Shown here: positions 22,997 to 34,300 of the stretch, piece after piece
How positions within the stretch are numbered: position 1 is the stretch's first letter
How the letters are laid out: every line of letters starts with the position of its first letter
DNA from: Azolla caroliniana
Lineage: Eukaryota; Polypodiophyta
Direction: 5' to 3'
Assembly: GCA_043228905.1 (NCBI GenBank)
Contig: JBHGNT010000022.1
Location: 9,672,001 to 9,736,000 of the forward strand
Length of the DNA stretch: 64,000 nucleotides
Translations under genes and position numbers: made by a program
The notes under the pieces: generated by a model
The model's input: the letters and a program-made list of their open reading frames with translations, nothing else
Database searches by the model: none
Told to the model about the DNA's origin: nothing

Positions 22997-23495
22997 TGTT
23001 AACCGTTTCTAGAGGAAACACCTTCAATGAGCCCACAGGCTATCGATATCAAGGGGTCGTGTTACGTGAAGGCTTCTTCTACACCGAGAAGACGTTAGGG
23101 GAACGGGGAGCGTACATTGGCTACAACTTGGTAGACATAGACGTAGCTAGGATTACAAGTACGGGGAGAACACACAGATGAAGGAACAGTAAGAGCGAGA
23201 TTTATATTAAATGAGAAATCTCACAATGAATACAGTACACGGCTCTTAGCCGGAAACATTCTTGTGCAGAGCTAAGCACTACTATACTAATCCTGCTAAT
23301 AATCTAGGTATATCCCCCCCTGCCGAGGTATGCAGGTCTCGGCTTATATAGTTTTCTTCTTTACACAGAGCCGAGCCGTCGGTTGATTGTGAGTCAAAAC
23401 TCGACTATTTTAGTTCTACCTATTTCCTCACCAACTTTTCTACCTATCGGCGAATTTACATATTTTGTAATTACATTTCTGGCCTATGAACAAAA
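22997..23495 (-). repeat. 3' LTR of gypsy C
   Basis: A 499-bp copy of 51026-51527, collinear throughout with about 7 percent differences. The plus strand starts TGTTAACCG. The inner edge has mutated from ACA to AAA. A TATATAG motif lies near 23345. No clear polypurine tract adjoins it. Confidence 0.9.
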
Positions 23496-23623
23496 CCTAG
23501 CACGCCCGTGGGACAGGACTTTGTCCGTCGGACCCACGATTCACAAAGTGGAGGGATAACAAACAGATTTTGCCAAAATTTTACAAATTTTCCCTTTATA
23601 CAAGGAGGGCTTAAGGGTTTGTT

Positions 23624-26600
23624 TTAATCCTCTTCTAATATGCCGAGGATATCCTCGGGGGCGTGGGGTTGGTCAGGTTGTTCGGAAGGTGGGGTTGGTG
23701 ATGGGGGTTTTGCTGCCGAGTCCGGGATTGCTGTGTCTTCACGTGGGCCGTCCTCTGTTGGTTCCGGTTCAGGCAGGGTTGTGGTCGTAGTTTGTTGCTC
23801 GGGTGTCATGTGGGTGTCTGTAGGAGTGGGTCCCTCCTGTCTGGCTTCCATGGTGTTTGTTGTTGTTGGCTCTGGTTTGTGGTCATCAGTCATGGGAGCT
23901 CTGTTAGTCATGGTAGCTAGGCATTCCTCCTCGTAAGCTTCGGCTTCTAAACGGAACATCATTTGATCGTCGTTGAATTCCTATAGAATTTGCTTGATTG
24001 CCGTGGTGTGGGATTCTGCTAAGGTATGATATTCCTCGGTCAAGTCTTCATGGAGGGTCTGGATGCTTGTGTGACCCATCTTGTAGAACCCTCGGCCCTC
24101 CTTCCTTCGATTCTCGGCATCCGCGCGTAATATGTGTAGTTCAGCGGCTTGGGCTGACCATTCCTGCCATACGCGGTCGAGCGTTTCCTCGATCTTCTTG
24201 GTGAGTTGCTGACGATATTTGTTGATTAGGATCTTTATTCTAGTATCGTCCATGCTTATTTGAGCTCGGTGAGCTTCCACTTCCTCCCTTGTAGCCTTGG
24301 CGTCTTCTTGGCATTTGCTGACGAGGAGCTCAAGAGTAGCTTGGTTATCTTTTGCTTTTGTGATTACGAGCGCAATTGTTTGCTCGTAATGTTTGGTGAG
24401 CTGTGCTATAGTTTCGTCCACTTCCTTTCTCAAAGCGTCCCGTAGTCGTCCCCTGGCGACGATGCCCTCTACTTGCAACTGGTGATAAGCATAAGAAATT
24501 TGCACCCTTTGCTCTTCAGAGATCCTCCACTTTTGCATGTGTTCGTTTGCCAGTTCTTGTAATTCCCTTTGTTGACTCCGTAATTCCTGCTTGTCTGCGA
24601 ATAGCTCGCGTTCCCGTTGGCTATTCCTCTCTTCTTCCTTGATGAATCGTTCTTTGGCCTCGGTGATAGCGACCTGAAGGTTCATCACCTCTCTTTCTTG
24701 TGCTTTTAGTGCGGTCAGCTTTGCGGCCAGTGATTTGTTCTTGTAGTTGGCCAATAGTGTTGTTGTGGTTTTGTTCTGCTACCTCGACTCGAGCGATCTG
24801 GGCCTTGAGCTCGTCTCGGTAGTCACGGAGGGGAGGCCCTGTCTGGGTTGTAGTTTACCGGGGGTCCGGGGATGGGGTACCATGTCCATATGTGTAGATC
24901 TCTCCATGACAACAAGCGCTCGTGGTGTTTGCGTGGAAGCGTGCCTGGTCTGGAGGCTCGGTGTCCTGTCTACCATTAGAGATGTTACGTTGGTGGTGAC
25001 GACAATTGGCGGCACCATTTGTGTGGAGGTGTGGCTAGTTTGGGGGTGCGGGCTTTTATCTACTAGTGATGATGTCTCGCTCGTCTGTACCGAATCCGTC
25101 ATTGTGCTTGCATTGACCATGGCTACCTTGGGGTGAGCTATGTCGTCATTCTATGCTTCAGTAACGGTAGCATTCAAGCTCGGATTTGGAAGAGGGGCTG
25201 GTGATACATCCTTACTCGGGGCATGGAGGCTTAAGGGTGGTTGTTCTTGATGTTGCTGCTCCAATGATGCCAGTTTCTGCTCGGCGGCTTGCCATAGCTC
25301 AGTGGCCCGTTTGGCTGGCTGCTGTGTCGTTTTGATACATCGAGCCATCTCCGTGGCTGCCCAAGTTGTGTGGTCCAGATTTCGATATGCCTTGACTAAG
25401 GCCGTGTTTATGTCTGGTTGCTCCATGAGGAGGGAAGCATTCTATCCTTGCTTCTTCCGACCTATCTTCTGTAAGGCTCGATCCTCTTGAGGTTCGAGTT
25501 CTCCCATTAGTGCGCGTTGGATCATCTTCGTTTCCGCGTGCTCCTCGGCCATACGAGCGGCGGCAGCTACTTGGGCACGCGCGAGGAAATCCATCAACTC
25601 ATATGTTGTGCCCAGTCGAAGTAGTGCACTAAACTCGTATGCCTCTGCGGGGAGGTCTTTGTAACCGAGGACTTCTTCCTCTGATATATGTGTGGTTTGT
25701 CCATGCTCGATCCTGCCTATGTGGAGCGATGACTCTACTGGTACCATGGCCATGGAACTCGGGCTGGCATCCTTTGATTTCTAATGTTGGGTCCCGTCGA
25801 TTTCTATGGTCGACTCGCAATTGATGCGACGTTTCGTTTTCGGCTGGTCCTGTGAGTCTGGGGCCGGTGGTGTTGGCTCCTCGGCTTGTTTCCTCTTTTG
25901 TTGTCGTATGCCCGAGGGTTGCTGGTTTGTGAGGCACGGGCTCGGTTGTGGAGAGGGCATCGATGTCCTTGGTGTTTTTTGTCGTATGGTGACATCCTCA
26001 GTGATGGGCTCCTCGGCCTCATCCCATTCGACACGGGTCACTGGTAACGCCCGTTGCTTCTGTGTTTTTGGTGGGGGTGGTGCCGAGGTGGGAGTAGGAT
26101 TCCAAGTGGCCGAGGGAGGTGGAGAGGGCGAGGGGTCTTCCCATTCTTCTTGGGTTAACGCCAAAATCTTCTCCCGATGTTTCCGTGGTGGTGGTGGAGA
26201 GGTGAGGATGCGATGAGGGGAAAATGAAGGAGGTGGGTAGAGGAGCGTGAGGTAATGAGTCATCACAGGTAGCAATCGCTTACCGGATTGAAAAGACTCC
26301 AGTGTTGCACGGACTCCTTCGCCGGTGATGATTCCCCAATCGACTTTGTCGCCTTCGTACTCTCTGATGATGATGGTAGCCTTATTCTGGGGCATACTCG
26401 TGGGATTTGTATGCACAAAGGCGTATTGCATCAAAATTCGGGCGATCTCTCCAAAAGACTTGTTTGGTCCTCCGTAGGTGCGGTAAGATTTTCCCGAATT
26501 CGAATATATCCCAAAGTATTCCTTGAGGGTCGTGCGAGGAGGAATCTCGACTTCATGTTCTTCGCCTCGCGGAAGGTCAAGAGCGGTGTCGTGATGTGGC

Positions 26601-26668
26601 GTGCTCGACAATGAGAAAAACCGGCGAAAGGGGGGGGTAAAAAATGTGCATGTGCAATGTGTGTGCAC
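23624..26668 (-). pseudogene. Third ORF of gypsy C, about 1,015 codons with five in-frame TAG stops
   Basis: One continuous minus frame from 26668 to a TAA at 23624-23626, broken only by TAG at 25781, 25442, 25151, 24779 and 23981. It is downstream of integrase in the sense direction, the position of env-like ORFs in some plant LTR elements. The N-terminal globular part (about residues 45-145) contains YSNSGKSYRTYGG and DKVDWGIITGEGV. A Pro-rich basic stretch follows with KRKQ and KTKRR, possibly a nuclear signal. Next come Ala-rich helices and a Ser/Thr-rich segment. A long coiled coil rich in Glu, Gln and Lys (24754-23981) and an acidic Pro/Thr tail end it. No signal peptide or membrane span is visible. 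I cannot name the family. A distant tie to plant-mobile-domain or transposon-associated ORFs is only a guess. Confidence 0.6.
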
Positions 26669-26759
26669 ACAAAAGCGATTAATTGTGCATATGCAAAATA
26701 AAAAGGAAAAGAAAGGGTGAAAAGGAGGTATAGAAGCTCGTGCAAAAAGTAAGAGAGAG

Positions 26760-27469
26760 GAGAGATAAAAGGTAGAGGGGAGACAAGCTATGAATTTATA
26801 GAGAGAGAATTATATATTATATAAGAGAGAGTTAGTGGGCTAGTGGATAGTCACATTGACTATTAGCTACAGGTGCACGATTCGAATTTGGACTTACAAT
26901 GCAACGTGATTTAAGAAATTTTATTCCTTATTCATTAAAGACAAATTTGGCGACCCCCCATTCTTTTTTTCCTATAAGAGGTCGAGGGGGGCTCATTCAG
27001 GGGGACATTTTTGGGAGGAGGAGACTATCGCCAATTTTCCTTCGAAGCTCTTCATCTCCTTATTCACCACTTCTCTTTATCTCATACCCCTTCATCCCCC
27101 CATCGCCACGTGCTCGTCTTCTTCACGTCGGCACTCGAAGTGCTCGTGAGCCCAAGCTTCGTTGGTTCGACGTTGGTTCGCCCCGTTCGTCGTTGCGAGC
27201 CCATGTGCTCGCCGTTCGGGTGGTCGTGGTTCGTTGGGATTGGCATTTTGGTGGTGCTCGTGTGTTCATCTTCATCGTGTTCGGATTTGCTTTTGTCTCT
27301 AAGGGCATTTAATATTTATGTTTTGATTGAGCTTGTGGTTAACTATAAGTTGCCATTGTAAACAAAACCCTATTTTATAAAGGGTCCTCTTGTGTTGGAA
27401 TCGAACACGTATTTATCTCTTTGGTCGATATCATTCGTGTTTCTTTCTCTCCTTCTTTCTTTATTCGTG
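26760..27469. other. Non-coding part of gypsy C between the third ORF and the tandem array
   Basis: GA-rich then AT-rich sequence. Open frames on either strand are short and carry no domain. Confidence 0.4.
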
Positions 27470-28415
27470 TCTTCCTTGTACGTTCGTCTGTCTTGTGACG
27501 AGGAGACCGTTCAGGCTTGCCCATGCACCTCTCCTCCTCATAAAGGCGTACGAGCATTTTGTGCGTGTGTTTGTGTCTTTTTTTTGTACATTCGGCCGTC
27601 TTGTGACGAGGGGACCGTTCGGGCTTGCCCATGCACCTCTCCTCATAAAGGCGTATGAGCATTTGTGTGTGTGTTTGTGTCTTTTTTTTTGTACGTTCGG
27701 CCGTCTTGTGACGAGGGGACCATTCGGGCTTGCCCATGCACCTCTCCTCCTCATAAAGGCGTACGAGCATTTGCGTGTGTGTTTGTGTCTTCCTTGTACG
27801 TTCGGTCGTCTTGTGACGAGGGGACCGTTCGGGCTTGCCCATGCACCTCTCCTCCTCATAAAGGCATACGAGCATTTGCGTGTGTGTTTGTGTCTTCCTT
27901 GTACGTTCGGCCGTCTTGTGACGAGGGGACTGTTCGGGCTTGCCCATGCACCTCTCCTCCTCATAAAGGCGTACGAGCATTTGTGTGTGTGTTTGTGTCT
28001 TCCTTGTACGTTCGGTCTTCTTGTGACGAGGGAGCGTTTCGGGCGTGCCCATGCACCTCTCCTCCTCATAAAGACGTACGAGCATTTTGTGCGTGTGTTT
28101 GTGTCTTCCTTGTACGTTTGGCCGTCTCGTGACGAGGGAGCGTTTCGGGCTTGCCCACGCACCTCTCCTCCTCTTAAAGGCGTACGAGCATTTTGTGCGT
28201 GTGTTTGTGTCTTCCTTGTACGTTTGGCCGTCTTGTGACGAGGGAGCGTTCGGGCCTGCCCATGCACCTCTCCTCCTCATAAAGGCGTACGAGCATTTGT
28301 GCATGTGTTTTGTGTCTTCCTCGTACGTTCAACGTCTTGTGACGAGGGAGCGTTCGGGCATGCCCATGCACCTCTCCTCCTCATAAAGACGTACGGACAT
28401 TCGTGTTTGTGTTAT
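27470..28415. repeat. Tandem array, about nine copies of a 105-bp unit inside gypsy C
   Basis: The phrase TCTTGTGACGAGG recurs near 27490, 27598, 27705, 27810, 27915, 28019, 28126, 28231 and 28334. Each unit also holds CATGCACCTCTCCTCCTCAT and a GTGTGTTTGTGTC stretch. The 105-base unit is divisible by three, so long open frames exist on both strands. I treat these as by-products of the repeat. Neighbouring units differ by small indels in a T run and by point changes. Confidence 0.95.
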
Positions 28416-28510
28416 CGTCCCCTTGTGCATTCATGTTGCGTGCTCATCTTGCTTGTACCCGTTTGGTCACTTGGCTCGTGCGGTGATCTCGGAAGGTCGA
28501 CGAGTCATGA

Positions 28511-28846
28511 TCAACGAGAGCCACCGGCCTCACAAAAACAAAGGGCAACTAGACCTTGCTCGGGAAGGGGTCGGGAAGTAGTATTGTCGTAAAGCAAACC
28601 TCGGGTCTTCTCTATCCCTTGAGTACTCCCTAGTCCAAGACCCCCGTGGTCTCGCCCAAGTAACAGACGTGCGCGAAACTTCGCAACAGCGACGCGAATC
28701 ATATTGATGGTCACTGTGTCGGGGTAGATTCTGCGTGCTATTGCTTGGGCTTCAAGATGCACTGGGGCGTCGATGACCCGTAAGTAGCCGCCCAATCCTC
28801 GTTGTTGTAGCCAAGAACGAGTTTCCTGCGATGTTGAGAGAGGCAT
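28511..28846 (-). CDS. Short unidentified ORF of gypsy C
   Basis: A 111-codon frame between integrase and the tandem array. It begins MPLSTSQETRSWLQQRG and contains RDHGGLGLGS. The DNA of that motif (near 28630) is nearly identical to a segment of the gypsy F LTR region near 6785, with two differences, both silent if read as DHGGLGLGS. It may be a coding remnant or an LTR fragment. I do not recognise a domain. Confidence 0.3.
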   Translation of the reverse strand: MPLSTSQETRSWLQQRGLGGYLRVIDAPVHLEAQAIARRIYPDTVTINMIRVAVAKFRARLLLGRDHGGLGLGSTQGIEKTRGLLYDNTTSRPLPEQGLVALCFCEAGGSR

Positions 28847-29109
28847 GGTGGAATCGATGGTTTGCTGACAACGAGAGTGGGGGGGGGGGGGGGGGGGAAT
28901 GAGACGAGGACGAGTTAGAGAGATGGAAGAAGATTGTTGGGGAGGAAATCGTTGTTCTGTGAAGGGGCTATGAGGGCGAGAGAAGGCTCCTAAGAAAATT
29001 TCGTGATTTGGGGTGATTTGTTAGGTGGTTTAGGTGAGGCTAATTTAAATGCTAAAACTATTCCTAATTTTACCTAATATACAATTTTGGTGGGTAGGTC
29101 AAAATTTTA
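28847..29109. other. Spacer in gypsy C with a 19-base G run
   Basis: Non-coding. The G run is at 28879-28897. The flanking sequence is GA-rich on + and then AT-rich. Confidence 0.5.
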
Positions 29110-30694
29110 CTGATGGGGGCACGTGGCCTCCTTTGTGGCGCCGTCCATGAACTGGTCCATGCCGTGAGACTCGGTGAAGGGATTATCTGGGGTATTTCCT
29201 TGGTAAGGTCGAAGTCGGAATCCATTTACCCAGCTTTTGACGATGTCTCTGGCAAGTGTGCCGAGTTAGAATGTGCCGTTAAACTCATCGATTATCCAGA
29301 AGGGGCCTATCCATCGGAATCGTAATTTCCCCGGCATGGCACCGAGTCGTGTTTGGAAGACGAGTACCAGTTTGCCGATGGTAAGTGCTTTCTTCGTACC
29401 TTTCCGGTGTCGATCTACGAAGGCTTTGCATTGTCGTTGTCGTTGTCGTTGTTCTAGTTGAGCCATGTTGGCCACTCGATGTTCGCTAAGTTCGAGGAGT
29501 TGTTCGAGCCGATATTGATCTAATTGGGCCTCGGGTAGCCTTTCCTTAACCTGAACTCGGAGACTCGCGACTTGGAACTCGATCGACATGACTGCTTCCA
29601 AACCAAATGCCATCCGAAAGGGGGTAGATTGAATGCTAGTTTAAAATGTGGTGCAATACGCCCATAATGCACTCTGGAGCTTGTCATCCCAATCGGTGCG
29701 GTTTTCATTGACGATCTTTTTCAGGATTGTTTGCGAAATTTTATTAGTAGATTCCACCAATCCCTTTGCCAGAGGATAGTACGGTGTACTTTTCTTATGT
29801 ACGACCGTGTAGTGTGTAGTGAGCTCCTGAATTATGTGGTTTATAAAATGCCCACCTTGGTCACTAATGAGCTCGATTGGGCATCCATAACGACACATAG
29901 ATGTTCGTAAATGAACTTTGTCGTGGATGCAGCATGTTGTCCCGTAGTGCCTTAGCCTCGACCCATTTTGTGCAATAGTCCATGGCCACGATTATATACT
30001 TGTTACCGGTGTGAGCTGCGGCTGGTTTGAAAGGTCCCACAAAATCTAACCCCCACTTTTGAAATGGTTCTAATAGGAGGATGGGTTGGTGCAGCATCCA
30101 GGCTTGCTCGGTCGGTTGTCCCATGCATTGATACAAATCACATTGTCGACAGAATTCATGAGCATCTTTTTTTGTTGTAGGCCACCATAAGCCACTCTGG
30201 CATATTTTTCTTGCCGTGGACTCTCTAGCGTAATGACCCCCTGCGATTCAATGATGTGCCTCCTGGAGGATTGCGTGTTTCTCGAATTGACGGATTGCAC
30301 GGCGCCAAATGTCGTCTGAGCCTTTGTGGTAGAGGGTGTCGGAGACCAAACAAAAGTTTCGGCTCCGGACATCTAGTCGTCTCCAAGCATCAAGGGTCAG
30401 ATGGTCGGGAGGAAGGCCGGTGCTGAGGAAATGGGTCATCTCAGTGATCCATTCATCTTCGTTTTCGTCTGGCACCATTGCGAGACTAAAAAGGGCAGCA
30501 TCGGGTAGATCATCATACATGGACTCGGCTGGTTCTTCTGACTCGAAGCGGCTCAGGTAGTCAGCTACGGCGTGTTGGACTCCGGGCCGGTGCTGGATCT
30601 AAAAATCAAACTCTTGTAGCAGGAGCATCCATCGGGCCAGGCGACCTGTGAGGGCCAATTTATTTACCAATAAGCCTCTTCTTCTATTGAAGAC
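29110..30694 (-). pseudogene. Gypsy C integrase and C-terminal end of RNase H, broken
   Basis: From high to low coordinates: the RNase H end with KLALTGRLARWMLLLQEFDF, a TAG, then RPGVQHAVADYLSR; a linker to 30250; a zinc-finger region (CQSGLWW, then [12 protein letters not shown]); and the integrase core with Asp in WGLDFVGPF, Asp in ISDQGGHF and Glu in LVESTNK. A frameshift lies near 29900 and TAA codons at about 29638 and 29266. The C-terminal part has PGKLRFRWIGPFWI. No chromodomain is seen. The RNase H catalytic core is missing: about 100 codons are deleted at the junction next to copia D. Confidence 0.85.
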
Positions 30695-31362
30695 TGTTGA
30701 GAATTCGACGTTGCTTATGTCCGACGCTCGGCCACAACCGAGATTCTTTTCATACACAGAAAAACAGGTAATGAAACGCGACACAAAGGGGAGAAATGGT
30801 ACACAGGAGGTTTACGTGGAAAACCCCAAAATAGGGGAAAAACCACGGCAGCCCACAGGCTGCAAAACTGTCACTATGTAGGAATATACAACAGTTTGTT
30901 CACTGAGGCAACAACCTCGTGCTCTCAGATCTTCGCCACAGGCGGCGGTTACAACAGAGGCAACGACCTCGTCTCTCTCTCACTCTCTCTGTACAGTTAC
31001 GCGCTCTCTCTTCTTCTTGCACCAACAAGGAAGAATAACAACAACAGAAAACAAACATAGCTAAAAGTTTGCTCTAAGTCATATTTATACTAATATGACT
31101 TTTCGGCTATTTACAAATGTAGCCTCGATGGGCTGCATCCGGCTCTCCGCAGTCGGGTACTCCTCATCCGGTTCATACCGGGCCTACACCATCCGGCTCT
31201 CCGCAGTCGGGTACTCCCCATCCGGTTCATACCGGGCCTACACCATCCGGCTCTCCGCAGTCGGGTACTCCCCATCCGGTTCATACCGTTTCGGCCTCGG
31301 CCGAGTTTGTTCGTCGGCACTGTTCTTCTCCCTTCCCATCCGGAGGGACTTGTCTCCCAACA
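30695..31362 (-). repeat. 3' LTR of copia D
   Basis: On minus it starts TGTTGGGAGACAAG and ends CTCAACA. Three tandem copies of an approximately 45-bp unit (CCGGCTCTCCGCAGTCGGG core) lie at about 31136-31290. Confidence 0.95.
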
Positions 31363-31378
31363 AACTCCCCCTTCATTC
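31363..31378 (-). other. Polypurine tract of copia D
   Basis: GAATGAAGGGGGAGTT on minus, directly before the 3' LTR. The gag-pol stop codon overlaps it. Confidence 0.8.
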
Positions 31379-34300
31379 CGGCATGGGGTGTCTTTCCAGC
31401 CCGATCCTCTTCCAGCATGCGTCCAGCTTGTCGGGTGTCAGCACTTTGGTCAGCATATCTGACCCGTTCTCAGCCGTGTGGATCTTCGTCAGTGCGAACT
31501 CCTGGTCATCTACCCTTTCCCGGATCCAGTGATACCTCCGCTGGATATGCTTCGTCCGAGAATGGTAGGCCGCATTCTTAGCAAGGTGGATGGCACTTTG
31601 ACTGTCGCAGTAGAGTCGGTATTCCTCTTGCCGGATACCGAGCTCTCCGATGAAGTCCTTCATCCATAATATTTCCTTGCCGGCTTCTACAGTCGCCATG
31701 TACTCCGCCTCTGTGGTTGACAATGCAACCGTCTTCTGCAGCCTCGACTGCCACGAAACAGCTCCCCCTGCATATGTCATCACATACCCGGATGTAGACT
31801 GGCTGGTATCCACATCAGCCGACATGTCCGAATCGGTGAAACCATCCAGTTGAGGTTTCCCAGAGCCGAATCGGAGACACATATTTGAAGTGCCCTTCAA
31901 ATACCGGAGTATCCATTTGACCGCATTCCAATGCTCCTTGCCGGGATTACTCATGAACCGGCTCACCACTCCGACTGCGTATCCAATGTCCGGTCGGGTA
32001 CAAACCATTGCATACATCAAGCTCCCGACGGCAGAGGCATATGGGATCTTCATCATATCTGCCTTCTCTCCTTTTGTCTTCGGGCTTTGCTTGCCGGACA
32101 ACTTGCAGTTTGCCGGAAGTGTCGATCCGACCGGTTTTGCATCTGACATGTTGAACCGGTGAAGCACCTTTGTCACATACTTCTCCTGTGACAGCCATAA
32201 TTGCTTCACTGACCGGTCCCGAATGATGTGCATCCCCAACATCTGTCTTGCCGGACCCAAGTCTTTCATTGAGAAGGTCCGGTTGAGAGCCTTCTTCAGC
32301 ATCCGTATTTTGCCTTGGTCTCGTCCGACGATCAACATGTCATCCACGTACAGAAGAAGTATCAGGAAGTCCCCTCCTTCGAACTTCTTCACGAACACGC
32401 AGTGATCGGCCTGCGTCTTATGGTACCCTTGATCGGTCATGAAGGAGTCGAACTTCCGATACCATTGCCGGGGAGCCTGCTTCGGTCCGTACAGGCTCTT
32501 CTTCAACCGGCATACCAGGTGCTCCTTCCCTTTCTCCACAAATCCTTCCGGTTGCTGCATGTAGATTTCCTCTTCGAGGTCGCCGTGGAGGAATGTCGTC
32601 TTCACGTCCAGCTGCTCTACCTCGAGATCCATGCTTGCTGCTATACTCAGCACCGTCCGGATGGAGGTCATCTTTACTACCGGGGCGAATATTTCGTCGA
32701 AGTCCACGCCCTTCTTCTGCTGGAACCCCTTCACCACGATCCTGGCTTTGTATCTCGGGGGGTTGCCGACATCTCCCGGTTTCAACTTGAACACCCACTT
32801 GTTTCGGAGTGCCCGCTTTCCTTTCGGTAGCTCCACCAATTCGTACGTATGGTTCTCATGCAGGGAATCCATCTCATCCTGCATGGCACTTAACCATTTT
32901 CCGTTGTGGGTGTCTTCCTTCGCTTCTTCGAAGCTTTCCGGCTCCCCCTCATCGATCAGCAGGACATGCTCTGCATCCGGAAATCTCCGGGGCGCCCTTC
33001 TCTCTCTGAGAGGATATCTACGTCTTCGGGCTTCGGTAACCGGTTCCTCCATTTGCTCTTCATCCGAATCCGATTCGGGGTCTTGACCGGTTCCGGTCTC
33101 AGCTTCCTCTACTTCTTCTTCTGCCGGTTCGGTATCCTCACCGTAACCGGCTGGTTCCTCGAGTGCTAACCGGTCTCTTGCCGGTTGGGTCTGCTCATTG
33201 TAGAGTCTATCCTTACCGGTCAACTCGGAGTTCATTACCTTCTTCTCCGACTCCCAGTCGGCGAGCGTCTTGTCCTCCATGAAGATAATATCTCGACTCC
33301 GGAATACCTTCTTGTCGACCGGGTCCCACACTCGGTAGCCGAACTCATCGTCACCGTAACCGAGGAATATGCATGGCCGGGTCTTTGGATCTAACTTTCC
33401 TCTCCGGTCCTTTGCTACATGCACGTACGTGAGACACCCGAACACCCTCAGATGCCGGTAGGACACTTCCTTACCGGTCCATACTCTCTGTGGCGTGTCT
33501 CCGTCCAAGGGTACTGAGGGTGATCTGTTTATCACATATGTCGCCGTCGACAGTGCCTCAGCCCAAAACTTCTTGGGTAGTTTTGCATGCGCTAGCATAC
33601 TCCGGACCCTCTCCATTATGGTCCGGTTTATCCTCTCGGCCAGTCCGTTTAGTTCTGGCGTCTTCGGCACGGTAAATTCGAGCCGGATTCCCTTCGAGCG
33701 GCAGTACTCCTCGAACTGCCCCCGGTACTCTCCTCCGTTATCTGCTCGAACCGCCTTCAGCTTCCGGCCGGTTTCTCTTTCCACTCTCGTGTGGAGCTCT
33801 TTGAAGACTGATAACACCTGATCCTTCGTCTTCAGCGGTGTGGCCCATAGCTTCCGGCTGTGGTCATCTATGAACGTCACGAAGTACTGCGCTCCGGCAT
33901 GTGACTTCGTGTCTACTTGACAAACATCCGTATGCACCAACTCCAGTGGTGCATTACGTCTCATCGGTGGCCTTGGTCGGAAGGAGGTCCGGTTCTGCTT
34001 ACCGGCCAGACAATCAGTGCACTTCTCTAAGTGCACGTTCTTCACTGGAATGAGGTTGTCGTCTGCAAGCCTCTTCATCCCCTTCTCACTCATGTGACAT
34101 AGCCTCTTGTGCCACAGCTCACCGGAAGTGTCGGAAGCCACGTTCACTTCTTCCGGACATAACCAGGCATTCATCAGGTACAATGTGTTTACCTTCCGGG
34201 CCCGAGCCACAATCAGGCTCCCTTTGTTGAACTTCATGACACCGTTCCGGATGCTACCCGTGTAGCCTTCATCATCCAGCCGACCGGCTGATATCAGGTT

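Noticed and set aside
27375-28304. Open frames of up to 309 codons on both strands
   Set aside because: They arise from the 105-bp tandem unit being divisible by three. No domain is recognisable.
27470-28415. CRISPR-like repeat array
   Set aside because: Units are contiguous 105-bp tandem copies with no unique spacers, inside a plant retrotransposon.
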